A stretch of 64,000 nucleotides of DNA. It comes from Simmondsia chinensis (Eukaryota; Streptophyta; Magnoliopsida; Caryophyllales; Simmondsiaceae). Within the stretch, counting starts at the first letter, position 1. Each line of letters begins with the position of its first letter. Made by a program: the position numbers and the translations under genes. The notes under the pieces are model-generated. The model made no database searches and had not been told where the DNA came from. It saw only the letters and a program-made list of their open reading frames with translations. This document shows, one piece after another, positions 55,683-64,000 of the stretch. The stretch spans positions 31,240,186 to 31,304,185 of the forward strand of contig JAGTTD010000002.1 of the NCBI GenBank assembly GCA_018398585.1, written 5' to 3'.

Positions 55683-58441
55683 GGGCAAATTATATATTAG
55701 TACCTTGAGGTTTGGTGTGTATATATATATATATATATATATACCTTTAACTTTTTCCCTCTTCTTTTCAGTCTTCTTCCACAACCCATGTCTTTTACTC
55801 TTCTCTAGTGAACCCTACCCCAAATCAGCCTCCTCAAAAAATAATCCATCTTTTTCATCCTTTCTTTGCAATTGCCTCCATAAATTTCGTTTTTTATAAT
55901 GTTTTCACCTTTCCATTGCGCCCCACATTCCCTCCCCCATATTTAATTTTCAATTGCACATCACCTTTGTCGGGTTGCCAAGTGACAAGGGACCATCTTG
56001 GATTCGAGCAAAAATGGTAAGATTTCACTTATTTTAACATGCAAATGAAAAAAATAAGTATTAGTAGAAATATTTAACTTATTTTATTGAAATATTTTAC
56101 TAGCCCTAAAATTATTTGTAATGAACCCAAATATTAGGGCTTAATTACTGTAGCACCAAAGTGTAAGAGAAATAAAAATTGCAGGTAGAGGATGAGAAGT
56201 TTGTAAAAATATAGTAGCAACAGCAGAGGGAGAAATAGGGAGAAGAAGAATGAAGAAAATTGCAGGAGAGAGGGATTATTGATTTAGCTAATTTGGAAAA
56301 AAATCTTAGCAAATGATCTTAGAATCATGACATTATTTTATTTATTTAAGTATTGGGTTTGAATTTTTAGTCATAAAGTGTAGAACTCGAATTTTTAGTA
56401 CTAATTTTTAGGGTTCAAAAGCTATGACTTTGGTGTTCCGTATATTTTAGACTTAGATTGAAAGCACATTATTCATACTTATATTTTGAAATTTTAGTCA
56501 TGGTTTTTGAGAAAAAGGTTTACAATACGTTAGCCCTAAAATGGAGGAATTTAGGTGTACTCTTCATTTTGATGTTTAAGATATTTTAGCCCTGAATTAG
56601 AAACTCTTTATTTATGCCCTATATTTTAGTAGAGGACTTGATTAGTATTGTTTAAACTATAATAATAATATGATTTTTAGTAAAGTATGGAAATCTAATA
56701 TTTAATTTAGAAAATGACTTTTGTGTACAATTAATCGAATTTGAAGAAACTTATAGTTCATTGGAGTAAAACGATAATAGAGCTACATTATGTAGATCCT
56801 AATAAATATAGTTTTTCGGAACTTAAGAGTAACATGAATACTGTAGGTGGACAAAAAGGCATTGAACCTCCGAAAAACCCTATATTCCAATACAATCCTC
56901 CTGGCAGCCATAGACAATGGTGGCCTATCCTGACCGATCAAGACTTGATGAAAATGTTTGCATTGTATCATGATATCGCAAACATTCCCCTTTTTGCGTA
57001 GGAAATAGTGGGTACAAACGCATCATCCCCTTTAGATACCGAAGGTGTTGAGGAATTGGAACCCACTTAAGTACAACCTGTACAAGTTTTACACCCATCA
57101 TAAGAAGAACCTTGTGAGCATCTCACATTGAGTGGTCCAACTCTTAGCCAAGCTACTAAGTGGGTGGACAATTTGTTGATAATGCCGCGCCTCATCGCTA
57201 TGCCTATTATACCACATGTGAACCACGACATTGTGATAGTGCTGATGAAATGAAGTTGCATGAGGGGCCTACATGTGAATATGATGAAGATGCTTTTGAG
57301 GGTGTAGATCGGGGGGCTAGGATTGATGGTTTTGATGCGTGTGATGAGGGGGTTGATAAAGATATTGTCATTGGTGGTATTGGTGTTCAAGGTACGGGTG
57401 GGGTTGAGGGCAATAGTGTGGAGATTGTTTGGAGGGGACCAATAGTGAGGAGGATGATATTGATGGTTTTGGTGAAGATGGTGGGTCCCGGATTCTTGGA
57501 TTTGTGGAGCAAAACTTGGCTTTTGATAGTGATGAAGATGTATGTATGTTGCATACAATAAATTACGGTAGAGGGTCATGGAGCCGAAATCCTTATGGGA
57601 CTATTTCATTGTGTGGGGGTCAAATGTTTGAAAATGAACCACAACTGTTAGTAGTAATTTCTAATTATTGCATTCAAGAGGGATTTTTCTTGAATAAGTT
57701 AAAGAATGACTCCATAAGATTTACCAGAGAGTTGGTGATGAATGATGCCCTTGGAGGGTGCATTTTACACATATTCCGGACAATGTCACATGGTGCATTA
57801 AAATGATTCATGGTGAGCATCGGTGCAATCTTTCGTTGAAAAATCCTATGGCCACATATGCATGGGTGGCTAGGGCTTTGATGGATGAAGTAAAGGTGAA
57901 CTTGAACATCTCCATCTCTTCTATGAAAAAGTTGATAATGGAAAGATGTGGGATCACTATGGAAGTATGGATATGTAGGTGTGCAAAGGGTACGGTTAAA
58001 AATATTGTACATGGAAAGTTTGAAGATTCATATCCCATATTGCCTAACGATGTGGCAATTATTTAGGCAAAAAATCCAAGATTAGTTTGTTATATTAGTT
58101 GGCGGGACCAAGGTCCGAGTAGAAACCTCACTTTTAAATGGATATTTGTATCTTTTGATTGCATGAAAAGGGAGTTCCTTGCAGGGTGCCGGCCATTTAT
58201 GGGAGTAGACGGTTGTCATTTAAAGGGTCCTTACCCAGTTATAATGTTAAGCACACTAGGTTTGGATGGGAATAATGGTCATTACCTTACTGCCTTTGCC
58301 ATTGTGGAAAGTGAGAATAAAGAGTCATGGACCTATTTCTTCAATTGTTTTCGTTATGTTATAGGTGACGACCATCCTTTACATTGGACCATTATTTCTA
58401 ACAAGCAAAAGTTACTTATCACCAATAAGAAGTCCATCTAA
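55683..58441 (+). mobile_element. Mutator-like element (MULE), 3'-truncated
   Basis: The left end GGGCAAATTATATATTAGTA followed by 'ccttgaggtttgg' is a typical dicot MULE terminal repeat. A (TA)n run (55720-55742) follows, then a leader and a transposase gene. The right terminal repeat and the C-terminal part of the transposase are missing; a copia gag fragment begins at 58640. Confidence 0.7.
56741..58441 (+). pseudogene. MULE transposase, frameshifted and truncated
   Basis: The N-terminal part has VDPNKYSFSELKSNM. After an acidic stretch (57240-57560) comes ISLCGGQMFENEPQLLVVIS, NYCIQEGFFLNKLKNDSIRF, then after a frameshift DNVTWCIKMIHGEHRCNLSL, NPMATYAWVARALMDEVKVN and MKKLIMERCGI, the conserved pre-catalytic region. 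Next come FLAGCRPFMGVDGCHLKGPY (first catalytic Asp), LGLDGNNGHYLTAFAIVESE and ESWTYFFNCF. The frame ends at SNKQKLLITNKKSI; the second Asp region, the Glu and the SWIM zinc finger are absent. The enzyme would cut and rejoin element ends; this copy cannot. Confidence 0.85.
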
Positions 58442-58639
58442 ATTACATTCAAGCTACGCTCTTCTCTTCTCTGTGATGTTATGTTGTGTTCTACTCATTA
58501 AATTTTGGTGCAATATTAACAATCAAAATTAACTGAATAACAATAATCTATTAAACGAGATAAGGAAATCAAATTCATGCGCAATGCAGGTACAAATAAA
58601 CAATCCTTTAAAAATAAAACTCTCCCACTAAATGCTAAG
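58442..58639. other. Spacer between MULE and copia gag
   Basis: No gene seen; AT-rich. It contains the broken junction where the MULE sequence ends. Confidence 0.5.
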
Positions 58640-59515
58640 CTAACATCTCCTACTTCTAAGACCGCCACTCTTGTATCTTCTCTAACTGTCTTGTATCTTC
58701 TCCAACTGTCAGGTACAGATTCCCTTCATTCAGCCTCCTAGTTAGCTTGAGCCATAGCTTAACAGTCCTTGCAGGAAGTGCAGCTAAATCCTTAGTGCAG
58801 TCACCTTTCTAGTGACCCACTTTTTTGCAAAGGAAACATTTTCCTTTGATATACTTACTATTACTCGTCCCTAATTCCTAGGCACTCCTGATACCCCACA
58901 TCATGTCTTCTGTTGCTTGCAACTCTTTCATTAGTTCATATAGTGAATAGTTTTTATTGTTCATGAAAAAAATTAGCATGAACTGAATGAATGAGCTGGA
59001 CAAAGAACTGAGGATGATATCCTGCTTAGTTTGACTATCAAACTCAGCACAGAGGGTTTTTAGTTCAAAAAAATGCGCCATCAAATTCATGATGTGTTTC
59101 TCAACTGGTATTCCTTTGGACATCCTCATGTTGAGCAACTTCTTTATGAGTTCTTGCCTCGTTGCTTTGTATTGCTCCTTGAAAATTTCTCGCAAATGTT
59201 CAATCATCTCAACTGCTGTGTGTTTCTCGAGCATCTGATGCCTGAGTACTTCTAATGATGCCTGAGTACTTCTAACACTAAGGTCAATTTATAGCACTAG
59301 GCTAACTCATTAACCCCATGCCACCATTCGTAATGCTCTTTTTCAGTAGCTGTGCAATTAGCTGTGGGCACTGGTGGACAAGTTTTAGTAAGAACAAACT
59401 CAAGACCCTTGTGAGTAATAACTAAGCCCAACTTGTTTTTCTAAGAAATGTACTTTGGTCCATTGAGTACATTATGCATTAGAATCGAGTGAAGTTCACT
59501 AACCGTATCCATTTT
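58640..59515 (-). pseudogene. Ty1/copia gag
   Basis: From about 59515: MDTVSELHSILMHNVLNGPK, GLEFVLTKTCPPVPTANCTA, then EMIEHLREIFKEQYKATRQE, KGIPVEKHIMNLMAHFFELK and NYSLYELMKELQATEDMMWG, followed by a zinc knuckle CFLCKKVGH-KGDC near 58820 with a stop in place of one residue. The order is that of a common copia gag. A tandem 'gcctgagtacttctaatgat' duplication (about 59237-59277) and a stop break it. No pol follows. Confidence 0.85.
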
Positions 59516-59716
59516 AAAAACACTGTAAATGCAAACAATTATGTAACTATCTAACAAGAGTCATGTATAATGCAGTGATATCTATTCTTTTATTTTAGCA
59601 TACATAATAAGTTAGGTATCTACTAAATTGTACTATTACCATGCAATGCTGACCCGAACATATCACTCCTTACTCCTCGGTAGTGGGGTTGTATGGAATT
59701 TGTTTGGGTGAGAACT
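59516..59716. other. Spacer before the terminal LTR
   Basis: No gene. The five bases before 59717 (aactt region) would be the TSD of the next element, but its partner lies outside the window. Confidence 0.5.
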
Positions 59717-60234
59717 TGTTAAGATTGAGATTAAATCTTGATCTTAACCTAAGATAAAGAGAGTATGAGAGGAGAAAGAAGAGAAGGAGATAAGAAAATA
59801 GAGAGAGTTAGATGAGAGAAAGAAGTGAAAGGGGATGAGAAGTAGTGAGAGCTATCAAAAGATATCAATTTGTTATTTATCAAGTTATGAGCTCTTCAAG
59901 AGAGGCTCTACATATTTATACTACTTCTCCTTAAGATGGCTAACTCCAAAATATCTAGAAATACAATGATCCTAGACACATGGACTAACCAACTCAACTA
60001 ACCACTAACTAACTAGCATCCAACCTTGACTTAACTAATCTAACGGCTTTGACGACCCTAACTACCAGCCACTACTTACAACGCAGCACTTAACCCATTA
60101 TTAGATCAAGATTTATTCTAGCTACAATATCACTAGCTAATACAACTCAATCAACTAAACAACCTTCGACATAGCCGCAGCTACCGAACCCAGCATTAAC
60201 CCCCTCTCCAGTCTTGGATTCTCCATTCTTAACA
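59717..60234 (-). mobile_element. 3' LTR of the right-edge element
   Basis: TGTTAAGA...TCTTAACA: perfect 8-bp inverted termini, 518 bp. The polypurine tract (minus TTTTCAAGGGGAAGGGAA) lies directly inside at 60235-60252, fixing the minus orientation. 'tatttata' at 59913-59920 is a minus-strand TATA box. Purine-rich DNA (59755-59850) follows the style of the chromovirus LTR at 12380-12460. Confidence 0.8.
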
Positions 60235-60335
60235 TTCCCTTCCCCTTGAAAACATTCTTGTTCTCAAGAATGGAAGAGAGTTGACACAATGAAGATCACT
60301 TATTGCTTACGAAAAGATAGCTGAGTTGATGAACT
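60235..60335 (-). promoter_or_regulatory. Polypurine tract and hairpin
   Basis: The polypurine tract primes plus-strand DNA synthesis. The hairpin CATTCTTG-TTCT-CAAGAATG (60253-60272) adjoins it. In frame, the minus strand reads ILENKNVFKGKGN, like the last codons of chromoviral pol, although no pol is present upstream. Confidence 0.6.
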
Positions 60336-60926
60336 TCATGCTGAAGTTCTGCAGCTGGAAAGACATCTGAAGCACTCCATCTGAACTTGAAAATCACTTG
60401 TTATGCAATAGAAGATAGCTTGAGTGTGCTGACTGCCTTGCAATATCATACAACAGCAAGAACATGTATGTAACCCGTGCAGATCAGGAGCTGAATGGTA
60501 CTGCAACTGGACCTGCTGAAATCTGTTGCAGCTGAAACGAACCAATGCTGAACTGACTCCGAAATGCAGCAGATACGTGAGTACGTCTCTTGTTACGACA
60601 AAATGTTTGTGCTTGAATGTATAATCCTCTTCAGGGGGTCTGCACTGATCAAACCAGACATCAACAACACATCCAAGACACTTCCTGATGCAGTTAATAC
60701 AGCTCAAGACTCGATATTGCTGCCGAGAACCATAAAACGTAGCAACAATTTTGTAATTCTGCTTGTAAAATGCTGCATAACCGAATTTAAATGTCATTAA
60801 ACCCATAAGATTGCATATGAAGTCCCTTATCATCTTAAGAGGCCTTCCAAACTCAAACCAATTGAATAGAACAACAACACACACTTTAGAGGACTTCCAA
60901 TTACGGCCAATGCAATTTAGCAACAC
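60336..60926 (-). CDS. Unrecognised reading frame inside the right-edge element
   Basis: 196 codons, Cys- and Tyr-rich (CSCCCMILQGSQHTQ, CFRCLSSCRTSA at the end), without a known domain. It starts FNWFEFGRPLKMIRDFICNL-like and includes CRPPEEDYTFKHKHFV. It ends about 85 bases before the polypurine tract. The unusual composition makes it doubtful that it is a real protein; it may be an open stretch of the element's 3' region. Confidence 0.25.
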   Translation of the reverse strand: MLLNCIGRNWKSSKVCVVVLFNWFEFGRPLKMIRDFICNLMGLMTFKFGYAAFYKQNYKIVATFYGSRQQYRVLSCINCIRKCLGCVVDVWFDQCRPPEEDYTFKHKHFVVTRDVLTYLLHFGVSSALVRFSCNRFQQVQLQYHSAPDLHGLHTCSCCCMILQGSQHTQAIFYCITSDFQVQMECFRCLSSCRTSA

Positions 60927-61327
60927 AGACTTAACTATGAGCCTGAATGATTTCCACCGAGCTAAATTTCCAAAAGTATCAATCGCTCTCTAATGAAACA
61001 AAGTCACCATTTGTACTATCAATATAGAAGAGCTCGCATTCCCCAATTTGTAGTATACCAATACCAGATTATTCACTGAAACATCAACTCCTGCTTGTAT
61101 CTCATTTTGCTCCTTTTATATATAAGTGATATTCTGCAGCAATGTTGGTTCAAAGAACCCTGCAATCGAGGCTCATTTTGAACCCATTTTCTTCTTAAAT
61201 GAACGAACGTAGATCTCTTAACAATGAACAAAGGTATGCTTGCAAAGTACACCAGCCCATAAAGCCAATGGAGCAACAAAGCAGCTGTGCATAATTCAGG
61301 TTCAAGACCTGGCCTGTTCTTAACTCC

Positions 61328-63010
61328 TCAGCTAAAGCATCTAATGATTTCTGTTAGAGTTAATCTTGATCTCCTGTTGATGTTTTCAACTGATACATGG
61401 TGATGACATCGTAGCTGATGCATCTGACTCTTCCATTCGATGTAACCTGCTGCAACAATTCCCACATAACAGACTCTCAATAGGTTACAGTGAAGGTACA
61501 CTAATGGCCAAAGTTTCAGCAGCTGTAACTTCAAAACTTCAGTGGTTTCTTTGTCCTCAACTGAAGCCCTGCAGATAAACAACTTGCAAATGTCCTTCCA
61601 ATTGCAAGGTGTCATCATAAGGCCCTTCGAGTTCTTGGTGAATGTAAGCAGGCTCCAAGAATGCTTGTTTCCATAGAGTTTTAACGACCTAGCAGCAATA
61701 ACAAAACCAAACTCAAGCTTCATCTCGCGTTATTGACCTGAGTAGATTCTTGCAAATAACTTTGGATGCATTCAATTTAACAACTGGCCTGCTCCTGCTC
61801 ACATACAGCCAGCACTTGTGCAGATCAGCTTGAGAATCAGCATCTAATTTAACATCTGTCAAGGTACAACCAGATTTCCCCAAGGCATCAGGAGGTCTTT
61901 CAACTTCAAACATGACCCAAAGATCTTCGACTCTACTGGATCTTTGCCGAACAGACTTGATCTTGAGCTCATCACCCAGCTTGTGAACTTTAAACATGTT
62001 ATTAACTCTTCTAGAAATCAAAATTGGTCTCTGCTGAACTTGGGAGCAAAACTTGGCAGCTTGATCTAACCTTTTCTCCAACTCAGCCTCAAGTTTCAGC
62101 TTGTTATAAACATGATCTACCCTCCCCGGATCAGGAGGAGCAACAATTGTTTTCCCAACAGAATGTGATTGTTCAGCAGTGAAGGTGCTTCGATTCATTC
62201 CTTCAAGGAGAAGCTTTTGCAACAATTGAGACTTCAATGACACCAATTCTGGAGCAATGGACACTTCCATGACACGATCTGAATTATGCAGTTTGCAACA
62301 TGTAAAAGCCCTTTCCTCAAAGCTTGCTTTAATGTAAACTTCATCAAGACTCACAGCCTCTACCATTTGTCCACCATTTCTTGCACTAGCACTGAATTGT
62401 TCATCCTCAAACAACAGCACCAGAGGTCCAGCTTTTCCAATCACTTGTAATTCATCCTTCCCCGGTTCAAAAGGACTGCCAACGATTACATCATTTAAAG
62501 CATCGATTGTACTGATGTTGGTCTGATCAGGAACCTGTCTCCATACATTACACCCTTTGAACAATCCTTCAGCTCAATTGTTTGCATAGGAATCAAGCTT
62601 TGTTTGTTGTGAACCTCGAAACGCACTCTCGCAGCTCGAGAGCTTCTTTTCAGCAAAAATTTGACTCCTTTCAGCTTCATATAGTCTTCAGAATCTTCTC
62701 CCGGATCAGGAGGCAACTCATCATAAGAGTGTGTATTGGAATACACTTTTTCCCCACTCAAAAAAAGAAATAGATAATCCCGATCTTGCCGATCGTCACG
62801 CCGACAGTGCATTTCGGCTGCTTTAAGTGCGTAATCATTCTCCCAACACAAGAACCCTTGCAAAGCATCCAAGATAATGCTGTTCTGGTCATGAGTTAGC
62901 ACAACCCAAAAATGAATTTGAGCATACTCTGATTTGTGTTCGATGATACTACAACAGCAACTTCCCGGTCCTGATCTGGTGGTCGAACATAATGTTCTCT
63001 CATCCAGCAA
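61328..63010 (-). pseudogene. Continuation of the unclassified ORF in shifted frames
   Basis: Three open stretches overlap end to end on the minus strand: 63010-62495, 62564-61713 and 61723-61328. They appear to continue the ORF at 62896-63999 with frameshifts near 62940, 62530 and 61718. Recognisable points: SYDELPPDPGEDSEDYMKLK, VKFLLKRSSRAARVRFEVHN, VAPPDPGRVDHVYNKLKLEA and VERPPDALGKSG. Short P-P-D-x-G/D turns recur. No gag, protease, RT or integrase motif was found. Function not recognised. Confidence 0.4.
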
Positions 63011-63999
63011 GCAGGTCGCATGTGTGTTGGACTAGGGGCCTGAACAAGATGCCCTGCATTCAAGGTGTTCAGCCTGAGGTGTGTTGACTGATCCTGAGGA
63101 TGCACATTTTGTCCACGATTCAAGCCAGACTGATTTTGCACTTGCTCGAATGCACGCACAAGAGATCTGAAAGTTACTTCAGTTGCTGGAATTAGATCTC
63201 GAGGACCAACACCAGCTGTTTGAAGTTGAATTTGCATATTAGCCGACACCTTAACAGCTTGAGATGCATCTTGTGATCTTTTTTCAGCTACTGCGGGTCT
63301 AACCGCCTCACAATGCACCTGATGATTTAATTCTTCAAAAGACCTCACCGGTTGAACAGCAGGAGAATTTGGCCTTCTAAATTGCTCTCGAATCTCAGCT
63401 AATTTCACTTCAAGTTGCTGCATATGCTGATCAAAATGCATGTTAAACCGTTCCTCCAATTCTTGTGATTGAAGAACGACCTGATCAGATCTCTTTACTT
63501 CAACCGGCTGAGCTTGCTGATCAACCTTACCATTGATTTGCTCATTCGTCTTTCGATCCTGTTCTTGCAATATTTTACACAATCGTTTCTCAGATCTTTG
63601 CTCCCTTTCCAGCTGATCTTGTTTAGCTTTTTGTTCATGCTCTAGCTGATCTTCTGATTTCTCCACTGAACTCTGCGGTTCTGCAGCAAGAACTACTTGC
63701 GTGCATCTGGCTGGAGTGATTCTACCTTCATCTTGCATCAAAACTTGAGTAGATTGCAGAGGAACATCATCCTCAGCTACATATTCCACTTGTTGCTCTT
63801 CCACTTGCAGACTTTGTTCATTTATCTTTTGACCAAACCCTTGCACCAATTCTCTAAGTGATTGCCTAAACTGAACCATAAATTCTTTCAACTTTATTTC
63901 CAATTGACCACATGTAAGAACCTCCTGTTCTGCTGCAAAGCTCATACCAGATATCATGCTCGATTCCTTGAACCAACGATCTACAAATTCTGATAATTC
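62896..63999 (-). CDS. Q/E-rich coiled-coil-like ORF, partial at the window edge
   Basis: The frame is open from the right edge (ELSEFVDRWFKESSM before the first internal Met at 63957) to a stop at 62896: at least 368 codons. Residues 20-60 after the Met are amphipathic (FMVQFRQSLRELVQGF); 100-190 are Gln/Glu/Lys-rich with heptad-like spacing (LEHEQKAKQDQLEREQRSEK; FDQHMQQLEVKLAEIREQF), suggesting a coiled coil. The end (MREHYVRPPDQDREV) leads into the shifted frames. It lies in an LTR element on the same strand as that element, so it may be a divergent gag-like protein or a captured host segment. I do not recognise it. Its length and lack of stops contrast with the decayed neighbours. Confidence 0.45.
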   Translation of the reverse strand, partial: ELSEFVDRWFKESSMISGMSFAAEQEVLTCGQLEIKLKEFMVQFRQSLRELVQGFGQKINEQSLQVEEQQVEYVAEDDVPLQSTQVLMQDEGRITPARCTQVVLAAEPQSSVEKSEDQLEHEQKAKQDQLEREQRSEKRLCKILQEQDRKTNEQINGKVDQQAQPVEVKRSDQVVLQSQELEERFNMHFDQHMQQLEVKLAEIREQFRRPNSPAVQPVRSFEELNHQVHCEAVRPAVAEKRSQDASQAVKVSANMQIQLQTAGVGPRDLIPATEVTFRSLVRAFEQVQNQSGLNRGQNVHPQDQSTHLRLNTLNAGHLVQAPSPTHMRPACWMREHYVRPPDQDREVAVVVSSNTNQSMLKFIFGLC

Positions 64000-64000
64000 A

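Noticed and set aside
60564..60993. Plus-strand frames in the right-edge element
   Set aside because: Antisense to the element and without motifs.
1..64000. CRISPR arrays, bacterial operons, rRNA genes, organellar insertions
   Set aside because: None seen on reading both strands; regular spacing in repeats here is due to minisatellites and LTRs.

Overview
The window is nuclear DNA of a flowering plant, most likely a eudicot. The signs are an AT-rich background, a spliced plant-specific gene with GT/AG introns, and several generations of plant LTR retrotransposons, Mutator-like elements, MITEs, RTE-type LINEs and one SINE-like insertion. I cannot name the species. No bacterial, organellar, rRNA or CRISPR sequence was seen.

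Layout. 1-4930: decayed retrotransposon remnants (copia LTR end, Ty3/gypsy gag, gypsy LTR-like DNA), a possible Helitron end and a TA/TATG microsatellite. 4935-31459: one old Ty1/copia element on the + strand, split by a 20 kb stack of later insertions (10137-30182). The stack can be read from target-site duplications. A gag-only minus-strand LTR element (level 1) jumped into the copia pol gene. Its left LTR received a 1.5 kb solo LTR (TSD GTCTG), which itself holds a chromodomain Ty3/gypsy element. Its right LTR received a non-autonomous LTR element carrying an RRM-like reading frame (TSD GGTGC) and a complete but dead copia element (TSD CCTTG).

31460-47230: the only clear host gene, on the + strand, a HEAT INTOLERANT 4 (HIT4) homologue of 14 exons and 362 codons with phase-consistent splice sites throughout. 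Its introns hold MITEs and RTE LINEs. The last intron is 5.8 kb and separates a 48-base terminal coding exon from the rest.

47231-50618: AT-rich DNA with a tRNA-derived SINE and nested foldback MITEs. 50624-55680: a gypsy-type LTR element carrying a broken reading frame resembling the putative plant transposon protein family. 55683-58441: a truncated autonomous-type Mutator-like element. 58640-59515: a copia gag fragment. 59717-64000: the 3' LTR and interior of another minus-strand LTR element. Its interior shows no recognisable pol but a long Q/E-rich, coiled-coil-like reading frame that runs off the right edge.

Apart from HIT4, the protein-like sequences are transposon-derived and mostly broken. 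The most unusual items are the LTR with three tandem U5-end/primer-binding-site modules (20905-23965), the copia element whose two ends are different palindromic LTRs (24162-29627), the RRM-like ORF inside an LTR element, and the unclassified ORF at the right edge.
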